Part shown: positions 37,635 to 47,387 of the stretch, piece after piece
How the letters are laid out: every line of letters begins with the position of its first letter
Numbering within the stretch: the first letter of the stretch is position 1
Source: an uncultured Pseudomonadales bacterium
GTDB lineage: Bacteria > Pseudomonadota > Gammaproteobacteria > Pseudomonadales > Azotimanducaceae
Assembly: GCA_943787425.1 (NCBI GenBank)
Contig: CALSMJ010000003.1
Coordinates: forward strand, 372,001 to 436,000
Length of the DNA: 64,000 nt
Direction: 5' to 3'
The notes under the pieces: generated by a model
The model's database searches: none
What the model saw: only the letters and a program-made list of their open reading frames with translations
What the model was told of the DNA's origin: nothing
Position numbers and translations under genes: made by a program

Positions 37635-39542
37635 ATGCGCGAAGCTCTAGCCTTAAAAGATCATCGTAGCGAAAGTCAGATCTATGTTGAGCGGGCGGCA
37701 ACGGGCGCTGGTGTGGTCTTCGTACTTTTCAGTCTGCTCCTGCTTCGAGTAGGCTATCTGCAAACTGTCCAATACTCCGACTCGGTTGCCCGCTCAGAAA
37801 AAAATAGGGTACAAGTGATTGCTCGGCCCCCGGTTCGTGGTTTGATTCTAGATCGTCAGGGCGTATTGCTTGCAGAAAACCGGCCCTCGAGAAACCTTGA
37901 GGTGATCCCGGAGCAAATAAAGCGTTCGCAGGACACGCTCTTTCATTTGGCCGCTGTGCTTGAGATGAGTGAGGAGGAAATGGCGCGGTTTCGCCAGGTC
38001 AGTGGTCGCAAAACCAGACGCTTTGAATCCGTCCCGGTGCTGTTTGACCTGTCGGATGAACAGGTGGCTCGGTTCGAGGCGAATCGATTTCGATTCCCAG
38101 GTTTATCGGTGCAAGCCAAATTGGTTAGAAATTATCCGCAGGGTGCGCTCATGGCGCATGCTGTGGGCTCTGTTCGTCGGATTAATGATCGGGATGCCGC
38201 ATCGTTGAATGCAACCGCTTATGCCGCAACGGATCATATTGGCAAGTTAGGGGTTGAGCGGTTTTATGAAACCGATTTGCTCGGGCAGGTCGGGTATGAT
38301 CGGGTTGAGGTCAATGCGCGAGGTCGGATGATGCGCGTCTTAGATGGCGTGAAACCGACCAATGGTCAGAATCTGTCTTTATATTTGGACGCTGGTCTGC
38401 AAGCTGCTGCGGATCGCGCGCTTGCCGGTCGGCGCGGAGCAGTTGTCGCGATCGACCCTAAAACCGGCGGTATCTTGGCGCTACTCAGTCGCCCGGCCTA
38501 TGACCCCAACTTGTTTGTTCAAGGCATATCGCATCAGGACTACAATGCGTTGCGAAACTCCATCGATGCCCCCTTATTCAATCGGGCGATTCAAGGCCGG
38601 TATCAGCCCGGATCAACCCTCAAACCTTTTATCGGCCTGATCGCGTTAGGGCATTCAACCATTTCAGTGTCCGACAGTATTGAGGATCCTGGTTGGTATC
38701 AGTTGCCTGGCAATGAGCGCCTTTATCGTGATTGGAACTGGACCAAAACCGATGACGGTGGGCATGGCCGCGTTAATATCGAAAAAGCCCTTTATCGTTC
38801 GTGCAATGTTTATTTCTATGATCTCGCGGTGCGGCTGGGCATTGATCGACTCTCACAGGATCTAAAACAATTTGGCTTTGGGCAAGCCGCTGTCCTGGAC
38901 TTACCGGATGCCGATGCGGGTTTGCTGCCGAGCCGTGCGTGGAAACGAGATCACCGTAAATTACCGTGGTATCCGGGCGATACCGTCAATCTTGGAATCG
39001 GTCATGGTGACATTCTGGTAACACCGCTTCAGATGGCCACAGCCGTTACGGCTTTGGCCAACCGAGGTCGATGGGTTGCGCCACGAATGGCTCAAAATCA
39101 GCCTTTTCAGGGCGTGGCAGAGGGGCTTCCTGCTGGTGCGGGTGCGTTACCCGAAGAGGTTTGGGCGCCGATTATCGGTGGAATGGAAAAAGTGGTCCAT
39201 CGAGGGAATCAGATTTATGGGGAAAATGGGACTGCCTGGTCGTATATCGGTCGAGATATCGAATACCGAATGGCGGGTAAATCAGGGACGGCACAGGTCG
39301 TCGCCATTGAGCAAGGTGAGGTTTATGAGGCCTCAATGATTGAAGAACGAAAGCGTAAGCATGCTTGGTTTATTGCATTTGCGCCAATTGAAGATCCAAA
39401 GATTGCCCTGGCAGTTTTGCTTGAAAATGGCGGCGGCGGCAGTGAAAACGCCGCACCCGTTGCTCGGGAAATTATTGATTATTATCTCCTGGAGCGGGCC
39501 GACAGAGGGTCTCCGGATGTTGCGATGGTTAGCGGCCGATGA
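37635..39542 (+). CDS. mrdA: penicillin-binding protein 2 (elongasome transpeptidase)
   Basis: 635 aa. Short cytoplasmic tail, one membrane anchor (about residues 24-46), pedestal domain and transpeptidase domain. Active-site SXXK: Ser327 and Lys330 in QPGSTLKPF. SXN is RSCN, and KSGTAQV is present near the C-terminus. PBP2 cross-links glycan in the lateral wall with RodA. The stop overlaps the rodA ATG, so the pair is co-translated. It leads a rod-shape and wall-remodelling group running to dacA. Confidence 0.97.
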   Translation: MREALALKDHRSESQIYVERAATGAGVVFVLFSLLLLRVGYLQTVQYSDSVARSEKNRVQVIARPPVRGLILDRQGVLLAENRPSRNLEVIPEQIKRSQDTLFHLAAVLEMSEEEMARFRQVSGRKTRRFESVPVLFDLSDEQVARFEANRFRFPGLSVQAKLVRNYPQGALMAHAVGSVRRINDRDAASLNATAYAATDHIGKLGVERFYETDLLGQVGYDRVEVNARGRMMRVLDGVKPTNGQNLSLYLDAGLQAAADRALAGRRGAVVAIDPKTGGILALLSRPAYDPNLFVQGISHQDYNALRNSIDAPLFNRAIQGRYQPGSTLKPFIGLIALGHSTISVSDSIEDPGWYQLPGNERLYRDWNWTKTDDGGHGRVNIEKALYRSCNVYFYDLAVRLGIDRLSQDLKQFGFGQAAVLDLPDADAGLLPSRAWKRDHRKLPWYPGDTVNLGIGHGDILVTPLQMATAVTALANRGRWVAPRMAQNQPFQGVAEGLPAGAGALPEEVWAPIIGGMEKVVHRGNQIYGENGTAWSYIGRDIEYRMAGKSGTAQVVAIEQGEVYEASMIEERKRKHAWFIAFAPIEDPKIALAVLLENGGGGSENAAPVAREIIDYYLLERADRGSPDVAMVSGR

Positions 39543-40681
39543 GCGGTGATTTTGTCCGTCGACTGCCAGGCGGAGGGCGGAGTTTTCGAAACCATCGAGG
39601 GGCTTTTACCTGGTTCAACCTTGATCCGTGGCTTATGCTAATTTTGTTGTCGATTGTGGGTTTTGGTCTGGTCGTACTGCATAGTGCGTCGGATGGCAAC
39701 TGGGAGGTGGTTGCGGCGCAGTTGGTCCGGCTTGGCTTAGGGTTTGGTTTGATGATTTTGATTGCTCAGATCCCGCCTTATTTTATGCTGAGAACCGCAC
39801 CCTTGCTGTATGGGTTGGGCCTCATATTATTGTTGCTCATCTATCCCTTTGGAACCGAAGTGAATGGTTCTCGACGCTGGCTGAGGGTGCCCGGTGTTTT
39901 AAACTTTCAGCCGTCTGAGTTGATGAAGCTCTTCCTGCCGATGGTTTTAGCTTGGTATTTTCATGAGCGGCACTTGCCGCCAGGGCTCAAACCGGTGGTG
40001 GTGAGTTGTTTGTTACTGGTGTTGCCGGCTGGGCTCATTATCATACAGCCGGATCTGGGTACGGGTTTGATGATAGCCACCTCGGGCTTTCTTGTTCTGA
40101 TCTTGGCCGGATTACCTTGGCGCTATATCCTGCGTGGCAGCGTCTTAGTGCTGATCTCGGCGCCGATCCTTTGGCTCGTCATCAAAGATTACCAGCGAGG
40201 TCGAATCCTGACGATGTTTGATCCCGAGCGAGATCCCTTGGGGGCTGGCTGGAATATCATTCAGTCAAAAATTGCAATCGGATCAGGTGGCTTTAGTGGT
40301 AAGGGATTGTTGAACGGCACGCAATCGCACTTGGATTTTCTTCCAGAAAGTAGCACAGATTTTATTATCGCCGTGCTCGCTGAGGAACTGGGGTTTCTGG
40401 GCGTGGTTTCTTTGCTCGTTCTGTACGGTCTTTTTATTCTAAGGGGGCTCATGATGTCGCTCAATGCACAAGACACGTTTGGCCGACTCCTCTGTGGCAG
40501 CATCACCTTTACCTTTTCGGTTTATGTCTTCGTGAATATTGGCATGGTCTCGGGTATCCTTCCCGTAGTTGGCGTACCGCTGCCCCTGGTCAGCTATGGC
40601 GGAACCGCTTTGCTGACCCTTTTTGCAGGCTTTGGCTTGATGATGTCGATTCATAGCCATCGCCGCATTACGTTACTTTGA
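39539..40681 (+). CDS. rodA: peptidoglycan glycosyltransferase RodA
   Basis: SEDS-family polymerase of the elongasome, 380 aa with about ten membrane segments. Conserved GSRRWLRVPG, FQPSELMKLFLP, QPDLGTGL, the extracellular catalytic-region loop (ILTMFDPERDPLGAGWNIIQ), FLPESSTDFI and GVPLPLVSYGGTALLT. It pairs with PBP2 encoded immediately upstream (4-bp overlap). Confidence 0.97.
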   Translation: MSGDFVRRLPGGGRSFRNHRGAFTWFNLDPWLMLILLSIVGFGLVVLHSASDGNWEVVAAQLVRLGLGFGLMILIAQIPPYFMLRTAPLLYGLGLILLLLIYPFGTEVNGSRRWLRVPGVLNFQPSELMKLFLPMVLAWYFHERHLPPGLKPVVVSCLLLVLPAGLIIIQPDLGTGLMIATSGFLVLILAGLPWRYILRGSVLVLISAPILWLVIKDYQRGRILTMFDPERDPLGAGWNIIQSKIAIGSGGFSGKGLLNGTQSHLDFLPESSTDFIIAVLAEELGFLGVVSLLVLYGLFILRGLMMSLNAQDTFGRLLCGSITFTFSVYVFVNIGMVSGILPVVGVPLPLVSYGGTALLTLFAGFGLMMSIHSHRRITLL

Positions 40682-40698
40682 ATTAGGATTTCCTGGCT

Positions 40699-41700
40699 AT
40701 GAGCGTTCGAATGACACAACAGATGGGACGTTTGGCGTTCTTTATCGCGGTTTATCTTGCGGCGCTGGTACCGGTCAAGGCCGATTACACGGGCCGCCCA
40801 GAAGTGCTTGCATTCATTTCAGAACTCACCGCGGGCGATGGGTTTGATCAAGCCGAGCTGCTCCAAGCATTCGAAGAAGCAAGCTACCAGCAGTCAATCA
40901 TTGACGCCATTTCAAGGCCGGCTGAACGCGTGATGACCTGGGCCACGTATCAGGATATTTTTCTCACCAAGGCGCGTGTCGAACAGGGCAAAGCCTTTGA
41001 ACAACAGTATCGTGACAGCTTTGATCGGGCAGAGGCTCAGTGGGGTGTCGATCGGTGGATCATTCTCGCAATTTTAGGTGTTGAGACGTCTTACGGACGA
41101 AACAAGGGGCGTTATCGTGTGATCGATGCGCTCTCAACGCTTGCGTTTGATTATCCGCCTCGATCCGGATTCTTTCGGAAAGAATTGCGCGAACTGTTTT
41201 TGTTAGCGCGTGAGCAGCAAAAACCCGTTACCGGTCTTTTGGGGTCCTATGCCGGCGCAATGGGGTATGGTCAATTTATTCCCAGTAGTTATCGGGCCTA
41301 CGCGGTTGACTTTAATGACGATGCCTTCATTGATATCTGGAATGAACCCGTGGATGCAATCGCCAGCATTGCAAACTACCTAGCCGTTCACGGTTGGCAA
41401 AGAAACGGCCCCATACTGGCGCCAATGACCTCAAAAACGGCGTTGCCCTTAGAATTTTTTAATCAGCAGTTGAAACCTTCCCTGTCTGCCCAGAAGCTCA
41501 CCGAAGTGGGCATTACAGTCGATGAACCGCTGCTAGAAGGACCCGCATTGAAGGTGGCGCCACTGCGGTACGAGGGTAAGGATGGGGCAGAAACTTGGCT
41601 TGGTTTTCAGAATTTTTATTCAATCACGCGTTACAACCGGAGCCGGCTTTACGCCATGGCCGTGTTCCAGTTGAGCGAGCGCTTGAAGGCTGCGGCATAA
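40699..41700 (+). CDS. mltB: lytic murein transglycosylase B
   Basis: 333 aa, cleaves the MurNAc-GlcNAc bond with 1,6-anhydro product. Catalytic Glu129 in LGVETSYGRNKG, then GSYAGAMGYGQFIPSSYRAYA and FIDIWNEPVDAIASIANYL. The N-terminus has a signal peptide ending around LVPVKA with no lipobox cysteine, so it is probably soluble in the periplasm, unlike E. coli MltB, which is a lipoprotein. The stop shares its last A with the rlpA ATG. Confidence 0.93.
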   Translation: MSVRMTQQMGRLAFFIAVYLAALVPVKADYTGRPEVLAFISELTAGDGFDQAELLQAFEEASYQQSIIDAISRPAERVMTWATYQDIFLTKARVEQGKAFEQQYRDSFDRAEAQWGVDRWIILAILGVETSYGRNKGRYRVIDALSTLAFDYPPRSGFFRKELRELFLLAREQQKPVTGLLGSYAGAMGYGQFIPSSYRAYAVDFNDDAFIDIWNEPVDAIASIANYLAVHGWQRNGPILAPMTSKTALPLEFFNQQLKPSLSAQKLTEVGITVDEPLLEGPALKVAPLRYEGKDGAETWLGFQNFYSITRYNRSRLYAMAVFQLSERLKAAA

Positions 41701-42689
41701 TGGACCCAAGCAACGGGGCACTGTTCAGCGAGTGGCGCAGGCGTTGTGTGTTGCTGATTACGCTTGGCGCGCTGGCTAGCTGCCAGTCAGATGGGCGTAA
41801 AATGGCGCCGGGCATGTTTGAAAATGTCTTGAGCGCAATGGATTCAGTCCTCGCGGGCACACCGCAAGCTGAGGATGCGCAGCCTAAGGCGCAAACCCAG
41901 ACCGATGGGTCGCAAGCTGCAGCGACCGAGGACCAGCCAGCGCTTGCGCCATTAAGCGATGCTGAGCTTGATGCTGAGAGTCCACATTTGGGTGATGAGG
42001 CCTTGATCTTTGGTTCAAGCGATGAGGGCGTTAGACCACCTTGGAATAGCCCTTACGAAGTCTTTGGTGACCGCTACGAGGTTAAAAAGTCTAGTCTAGG
42101 TTATGTCGAGGTGGGTATTGCATCCTGGTACGGTCAGAAATTCCAGGGTCGAAAAACGTCCAATGGTGAAATCTTCGATATGAATCTTGCCTCTGCTGCA
42201 CACAAGTCGTTGCCCATTCCAACGATGGTGCGGGTCACGAATCTTGATAATGGCAAGAAAATACAGGTTCGGGTAAATGATCGGGGGCCGTTTCATGATG
42301 ACCGAATTATCGACTTATCCTTCGCGGCGGCTAAAGCCTTGGGTTTCTCAACGCAAGGCACGGCGCCGGTCGTCGTCGAGGCGATTGATGCGCTCAACTA
42401 TCCAGACAAGGCTCAAAAGCAGAAGCCAGCTGGGCCAAAAATTTATTTGCAGGCGGGGGCTTTCCAATCAATTCAGAGCGCTCAAAACCTAAAAAGAGAC
42501 ATAGAAGCCAACTTGATGCTTCAGCGCTTGAAGGCGGTGGTCCGCGTGCTTGAGAGTGAGTTTGAAAAAGATAGCACGTTGCATAAAGTTTGGATTGGAC
42601 CGATCCAAACGACCAAAACGGAGGCGGCGGTGACCCGGATTTTGGTTCAAATGGGGCTGGCGAAACCGGTCAAAGTTGTTGCCAATTAG
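41700..42689 (+). CDS. rlpA: RlpA septal-ring lipoprotein (DPBB and SPOR domains)
   Basis: 329 aa from ATG 41700. Lipobox LASC near residue 24, then an Ala/Gln/Glu-rich spacer. The double-psi barrel reads GIASWYGQKFQGRKTSNGE, AAHKSLPIPTMVRVTNL and VRVNDRGPFHDDRIIDLS. A C-terminal SPOR domain (YLQAGAFQSIQSAQNLKRDI) binds denuded septal glycan. In P. aeruginosa RlpA is a lytic transglycosylase for naked glycan. A reading from 41595 overlaps mltB by 105 bp and is rejected. Confidence 0.93.
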   Translation: MDPSNGALFSEWRRRCVLLITLGALASCQSDGRKMAPGMFENVLSAMDSVLAGTPQAEDAQPKAQTQTDGSQAAATEDQPALAPLSDAELDAESPHLGDEALIFGSSDEGVRPPWNSPYEVFGDRYEVKKSSLGYVEVGIASWYGQKFQGRKTSNGEIFDMNLASAAHKSLPIPTMVRVTNLDNGKKIQVRVNDRGPFHDDRIIDLSFAAAKALGFSTQGTAPVVVEAIDALNYPDKAQKQKPAGPKIYLQAGAFQSIQSAQNLKRDIEANLMLQRLKAVVRVLESEFEKDSTLHKVWIGPIQTTKTEAAVTRILVQMGLAKPVKVVAN

Positions 42690-42753
42690 CATGCTTGCGC
42701 CTGCCGGGTTAAAGTGGGCGCTGCCAGCAGTGCCCTCGTGTAGAAGGACCAAA

Positions 42754-43920
42754 ATGATGATACAAAGCGTGTTCTTTCTCCTTAGTGTCGCCTTGTTTCA
42801 AGGAGCCGTCGCGGCGCCCAGAATCATTCCCGCGCCGCCCCAATTGGCGACTGAGGGCCATATTCTTATGGATGCCGCAACGGGCACTGTGATCATTGAA
42901 GAGAATGCCGAGATGAGGCTGCCACCAGCAAGTCTTACAAAGATCATGACCAGCTACATCATTGCATCAGAGATCCAACAAGGTCGAATCAGCCTAGACG
43001 ATTTAGTCCCAATCAGCGTGAAAGCCTGGAAGATGGAGGGCTCTAGGATGTTCATACGAGAGGGCACCGAGGTCAAAGTGTCTGATTTGATTCGAGGGAT
43101 CGTTATTCAATCGGGCAACGATGCCAGTGTTGCGATGGCAGAATTTATCGCGGGTGACGAGCAAGCCTTTGCCGATATTATGAATCAGTTTGCTCAAAAG
43201 CTGGGTATGACCCGCACCCAATTCAAAAATGCAACGGGTTTGCCGGATGAAGGGCATTACACCACGGCGAAAGATTTATCGCTTTTGGCCCGGGCGCTGA
43301 TTCGCGATTTTCCAGAGCACTACAAGGTCTACAAAGAAAAGTATTTCTCCTATAACGATATCCGACAAGCAAACCGAAACAGTTTGCTGTGGCGAGATGA
43401 TGCAGTAGATGGCATCAAAACGGGTCATACGCAGGCCGCAGGATTCTGTTTGGTGGCCTCGGCTGAGAAGGAGGATATGCGTCTCGTTTCGGTCGTGATG
43501 GGCGCAACGTCTGAGCGCGCGCGGACAACCGAGTCTCAAAAATTGATCAATTACGGCTTCAGATATTATGACTCTGTCCAGCTTTACGACGGTCTTGAAA
43601 GCCTCAGACGCGTGAAAGTTTGGGGAGGATTGCATGAGTCGCTTGATGTTGGGATTGAGGCACCTGCTCGTTTAACAATTCCGAATGGCGCGCGTTCGGC
43701 ACTCGCCGCAGAAGTAACGCTTGATCCCGTGATCAAAGCACCGGTACGGCAAGGGCAAGCGCTCGGCGTGTTGAGGATCTCACTAGAAGGCGAGACGCTG
43801 CTGGAAAGACCGGTCGTTGCGCTCAATGGCGTCGATGAGGCTGGCTTGGTTTCCAGCCTGATCGATGAGGTCAGTTTGTTTTTCTTATCGCTGTTTTCAG
43901 GCGATCCATTGGCCCTTTAA
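42754..43920 (+). CDS. dacA: D-alanyl-D-alanine carboxypeptidase (PBP5/6 type)
   Basis: 388 aa from ATG 42754, with an AGAAGGA site; an ATG at 42676 would overlap rlpA and mask the signal peptide. Signal peptide ends near GAVAAP. SXXK is Ser60-Lys63 (ASLTKI), SXN is QSGND, and KTG is GIKTGHTQ. The C-terminal beta domain ends in an amphipathic membrane anchor (VSLFFLSLFSGD). Trims the terminal D-Ala of pentapeptides. Confidence 0.95.
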   Translation: MMIQSVFFLLSVALFQGAVAAPRIIPAPPQLATEGHILMDAATGTVIIEENAEMRLPPASLTKIMTSYIIASEIQQGRISLDDLVPISVKAWKMEGSRMFIREGTEVKVSDLIRGIVIQSGNDASVAMAEFIAGDEQAFADIMNQFAQKLGMTRTQFKNATGLPDEGHYTTAKDLSLLARALIRDFPEHYKVYKEKYFSYNDIRQANRNSLLWRDDAVDGIKTGHTQAAGFCLVASAEKEDMRLVSVVMGATSERARTTESQKLINYGFRYYDSVQLYDGLESLRRVKVWGGLHESLDVGIEAPARLTIPNGARSALAAEVTLDPVIKAPVRQGQALGVLRISLEGETLLERPVVALNGVDEAGLVSSLIDEVSLFFLSLFSGDPLAL

Positions 43921-43923
43921 GGT

Positions 43924-44187
43924 ATGGATGATCCGCCTCGAATTGAATTCCCGTGTGATTACCCGATCAAAGTCATAGGTGTGTCGAGTCCAGAATTTAG
44001 GTCTGCGGTGATCGCGATTGCGAAAGCCTTTGACCCAAGCTTAACCGATCAAAAAATTGCTTTTAGACCAAGTGCGGCCGGTAATTATGAAGCGATTAAG
44101 GTGTCGCTCGTTGCAACAGGCGCAGATCAGTTGGCAAGTTTATTTGAGCAGTTAAAAGCGGTTCCGGGTTTGAAGATGGTGCTTTAA
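43924..44187 (+). CDS. YbeD/DUF493 family protein
   Basis: 87 aa, small ferredoxin-like alpha/beta protein of the DUF493 family. Conserved IEFPCDYPIKVIGVSSPEF, RPSAAGNYEAIKVSLVATG and the C-terminal LKAVPGLKMVL. Always between dacA and lipB in related genomes. Function not established; the fold suggests ligand binding and regulation. lipB starts on the next base. Confidence 0.9.
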   Translation: MDDPPRIEFPCDYPIKVIGVSSPEFRSAVIAIAKAFDPSLTDQKIAFRPSAAGNYEAIKVSLVATGADQLASLFEQLKAVPGLKMVL

Positions 44188-44862
44188 ATGGAATCATTGA
44201 GGACCCAGGGCTTTGTCGTAAAGTATTTAGGGGTCCAAGACTACGAACGTGTTTTTGCCGCGCAGCAACAATTTACCCGCAATCGGCTAGCACAGGATGC
44301 TGATGAGTTATGGGTCCTCGCCCACCCGCCAGTTTTTACGCTAGGGCAGGCAGGTAAACCGGAACATGTGTTGGATGCGGGCTCGATTCCGCTGGTGCGG
44401 TCTGATCGAGGCGGGCAAGTGACCTACCATGGCCCTGGTCAGGTTGTGGTTTATACCCTACTGAATATCAGACGTCTGAACTTAACGGTTAAATCATTGG
44501 TCACCAGCATTGAGCAGTCAGTGATCGATTATTTAGGCGGTTTAGGACTTCAGGCGGAAACACGAATCGGTGCGCCAGGTGTTTACGTACAACAGCAAAA
44601 GATTGCGGCCCTTGGTCTTAGAATCACCCGAGGTTACAGCTATCATGGCCTGAGTTTGAATGTCGCGATGGATTTGGCGCCTTTTGACCGCATTAACCCT
44701 TGCGGCTATGAAGGTCTTGAGATAACAGATCTGAAACGACAAGGTGTGGATTGCACAGTGGCCGAAGTCGAAGTGGGATTGACCCAAGCGCTGATCACTC
44801 GGCTAAAGGCCCGGGCTGGTCAGGGCAAAAGCGGTCTTACGACACAAGGAGCAGTATTGTAG
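44188..44862 (+). CDS. lipB: lipoyl(octanoyl) transferase
   Basis: Moves octanoate from acyl carrier protein to lipoyl domains, 224 aa. Conserved [16 protein letters not shown], the Lys-containing [12 protein letters not shown], and [22 protein letters not shown], which carries the catalytic cysteine-region sequence. The stop TAG shares its G with the GTG start of lipA. Confidence 0.96.
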   Translation: MESLRTQGFVVKYLGVQDYERVFAAQQQFTRNRLAQDADELWVLAHPPVFTLGQAGKPEHVLDAGSIPLVRSDRGGQVTYHGPGQVVVYTLLNIRRLNLTVKSLVTSIEQSVIDYLGGLGLQAETRIGAPGVYVQQQKIAALGLRITRGYSYHGLSLNVAMDLAPFDRINPCGYEGLEITDLKRQGVDCTVAEVEVGLTQALITRLKARAGQGKSGLTTQGAVL

Positions 44863-45827
44863 TGGTTGAAAAACGAAACCGTCTGGTTCAGGGCGAAAAG
44901 CTTAGGGGCCAGGAGAAAGTTCGGAGGATTCCGGTCAAGGTGATCCCGAGTGATACGCTGCTGCGCAAGCCGGACTGGATCAGAATCCGGTTAACGGCAA
45001 ATCCCGAAGTCGACCGAATCAAAGGCATTCTCAGGACGCGAAAGCTGGCGTCGGTTTGTGAGGAGGCCAGTTGCCCGAATCTGCCTGAGTGTTTTTCGCA
45101 TGGTACGGCGACGTTCATGATTATGGGGGAGATCTGTACGCGTCGATGTCCCTTTTGTGATGTGGCCCACGGGAAGCCCAATCCGTTAGATCCTGATGAG
45201 CCTCGGCAGTTGGCTGAAGCGGTAGCAGAAATGGATTTGAAATATGTTGTGGTGACCTCGGTTGATCGCGATGACTTAAAAGACAGCGGCGCTGGGCATT
45301 TTGCCGCGTGCATCGCAGCGGTTCGGGAACACAATCCAAGCACGCGATTGGAAGTTTTAGTCCCTGATTTTCGAGGTCGAATGGACATCGCCTTGGCGAT
45401 TTTACGGGACACGCCACCGGATGTGTTCAATCACAACCTAGAGACGGTACCGCGGCTGTATAAGAAGGCTCGGCCGGGCGCCGATTATCAGTGGTCCTTA
45501 GCGTTACTAAAGCGTTACAAAGCCATTCAGCCCTCGGTCATCACCAAGTCCGGATTGATGTTGGGCTTGGGCGAGGACTTAGCCGAAGTCGAAGCGGTGA
45601 TGCGCGATCTGCGCGCGCATGACGTTGATATGCTCACGCTCGGTCAATATCTTCAGCCAAGCCGGGATCATCTTGCGGTTGAACGCTATGTGCATCCGGA
45701 TGAGTTTGCGGCCTTGGCCGAGACCGCGCGCGCTATGGGGTTTTCACAAGTTGCCAGTGGCCCATTGGTGCGCTCCTCTTATCAAGCAGATCAGCAGGCT
45801 AAGGCGCACTTGGCCCAGCGCATATAG
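44862..45827 (+). CDS. lipA: lipoyl synthase
   Basis: Radical-SAM sulfur insertase, 321 aa, exactly the E. coli length, from GTG 44862 with an AAGGAG site at 44846-44851. The auxiliary cluster is [12 protein letters not shown] and the radical-SAM cluster is CTRRCPFC. The C-terminal family end [13 protein letters not shown] is present. A reading from 44751 overlaps lipB by 112 bp and is rejected. The last 29 bases overlap the 3' end of the convergent MoeB-like gene. Confidence 0.96.
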   Translation: MVEKRNRLVQGEKLRGQEKVRRIPVKVIPSDTLLRKPDWIRIRLTANPEVDRIKGILRTRKLASVCEEASCPNLPECFSHGTATFMIMGEICTRRCPFCDVAHGKPNPLDPDEPRQLAEAVAEMDLKYVVVTSVDRDDLKDSGAGHFAACIAAVREHNPSTRLEVLVPDFRGRMDIALAILRDTPPDVFNHNLETVPRLYKKARPGADYQWSLALLKRYKAIQPSVITKSGLMLGLGEDLAEVEAVMRDLRAHDVDMLTLGQYLQPSRDHLAVERYVHPDEFAALAETARAMGFSQVASGPLVRSSYQADQQAKAHLAQRI

Positions 45828-46554
45828 GGCAGTCGGCTCTTTTTTTAAACCTGAACTGATGCCAGCGATTGGTCTTGCCATCAAAGGTGGTCAGCTGGCC
45901 GGTATGATCCTGAGCGATGCCGAGGAGGACCCTAAGGGTCTCTAAAGCAAGCAGGCTGCCAATGACGCCGACGAGCGGCGCGATCACGCCAGTGGTGGCA
46001 CAATCTTGTTGCGCCAGCGCATCCTCTCCGTAGAGGCATTGATAACAAGGGCTGCCTGGAACGCTTGGATCAAACGTTAGTAGCTGCCCTTCAAGCCTGA
46101 TTGCAGCGCCTGAAATTAAAGGTGTGCTGCCTTGAACACAGGCCCGGTTAATCTCTAACCGCGTTTCGAAATTATCGGTGCAATCTACCACCGCATCGAC
46201 GCCGGCGACGATGGCATCGAGGGCCTGGCCCGTAACCCGTTGAGCGATCGGAACGATTTCAAGGCTGCTATTAATTTGTGACAGTGCGTGCGCCGCAGAA
46301 TCAACCTTGTTGCGGGATAGGTCTGCTTCAGTGTGAACGATTTGGCGCTGAAGATTTCCAAGATCGACAAAGTCGCCGTCAACTAAAGTGATCTTGCCAA
46401 TGCCGGAGGCGGCAAGATACAGCGCAACCGGACTGCCTAGGCCGCCCAATCCAATGATAGCGACCTTGGCTTTGAGCAGTTTCTCTTGGCCCTCAAGGTC
46501 CACTTCGGGCAGTAGGATATGGCGACTATAACGCAACAGTTCTGCGTCGTTCAT
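45799..46554 (-). CDS. moeB: MoeB/ThiF-family adenylyltransferase
   Basis: 251 aa E1-like enzyme that adenylates the C-terminal glycine of MoaD or Thi[20 protein letters not shown], nucleotide loop [33 protein letters not shown] and [14 protein letters not shown] are typical of the family. Zinc ligands are CYQC and the C-terminal CPIC. No rhodanese domain. MoeB and ThiF are hard to separate by eye. Adjacency to prmC/prfA/hemA matches the gene called moeB in pseudomonads. ATG overlaps the prmC stop. Confidence 0.85.
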   Translation of the reverse strand: MNDAELLRYSRHILLPEVDLEGQEKLLKAKVAIIGLGGLGSPVALYLAASGIGKITLVDGDFVDLGNLQRQIVHTEADLSRNKVDSAAHALSQINSSLEIVPIAQRVTGQALDAIVAGVDAVVDCTDNFETRLEINRACVQGSTPLISGAAIRLEGQLLTFDPSVPGSPCYQCLYGEDALAQQDCATTGVIAPLVGVIGSLLALETLRVLLGIAQDHTGQLTTFDGKTNRWHQFRFKKRADCPICAGPSAP

Positions 46555-47387
46555 AGGGTCTCCTTTCGATGTCCCATCACCGCACGCGGATTGCCAGCAA
46601 GATCCCAGTGTGCAGTCGGGGCGTAGCCGGCAAGGCGCATCTCGCGCATCACTGTATCTTGTTGAGTATAACCGTGCTCGAGCAGCAGATAGCCATCATT
46701 GGCTAACAGGCGGGTGCTCTGATGGATGATCGTCTTTAAATCCGCATAGCCATTGTCTGATGCAACGAGGGCGGATTGCGGTTCAAAAACCAAGGCAGCC
46801 AGATGTGAATCAAGCGGGTCGATGTAGGGCGGATTGGCGACAATGATATCCGCTACCATTCCGTCAAAACAGGCTAGCCAATGAGCCGCGACGAAATTCA
46901 GATTGCGCAACCCTGCGCCGTTGTGTTGTGCAATGCGGAGCGCTTCGATCGACGCATCGGTTGCGATCACCGACCAGTCTGGGCGAGCGGCTGCAAGGGT
47001 TACCGCAATGACGCCAGAGCCTGTCCCGAGGTCGATGATGGTTTTAGGGGCGCTATTCGATTGATTGAGAATGATCTCGATCAATAATTCGGTCTCTGGT
47101 CTTGGGATCAGCGTATCGGGCGTGACCTTAAAGTCCAGATCCCAAAACGACTGAGTGCCGATGAGATACGCCACCGGGTGTCCTTGCCGCCTGCGCTCGA
47201 TCAGTGCCTGGAGTTCGATTAAATGCGTGCTGCAAAGTAAGGACTCTGGATGCGCGATGATATCGCTACGACTGAGCCCGGTCACGTGACCAAGCAATCG
47301 TGCCGCATCCCGTCGATCGTCGGGCTCGTTGCCGAGGGCTGCGCTGGCTTCAACAAGCGCTTCTGCAACGGATTTAGCCATCGCCAT
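46551..47387 (-). CDS. prmC: peptide chain release factor N5-glutamine methyltransferase
   Basis: 278 aa. Methylates the GGQ glutamine of release factors. SAM site [15 protein letters not shown] and the catalytic VANPPYIDP (NPPY). N-terminal helical domain. Starts at ATG 47387 (or 47381), 14 bases inside prfA, its substrate's gene. A start at 47447 would overlap prfA further and lacks support. Confidence 0.95.
   Translation of the reverse strand: MAMAKSVAEALVEASAALGNEPDDRRDAARLLGHVTGLSRSDIIAHPESLLCSTHLIELQALIERRRQGHPVAYLIGTQSFWDLDFKVTPDTLIPRPETELLIEIILNQSNSAPKTIIDLGTGSGVIAVTLAAARPDWSVIATDASIEALRIAQHNGAGLRNLNFVAAHWLACFDGMVADIIVANPPYIDPLDSHLAALVFEPQSALVASDNGYADLKTIIHQSTRLLANDGYLLLEHGYTQQDTVMREMRLAGYAPTAHWDLAGNPRAVMGHRKETL

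Noticed and set aside
44751-44861. Longer lipA start inside lipB
   Set aside because: GTG 44862 has a good AAGGAG site and gives exactly the family length.
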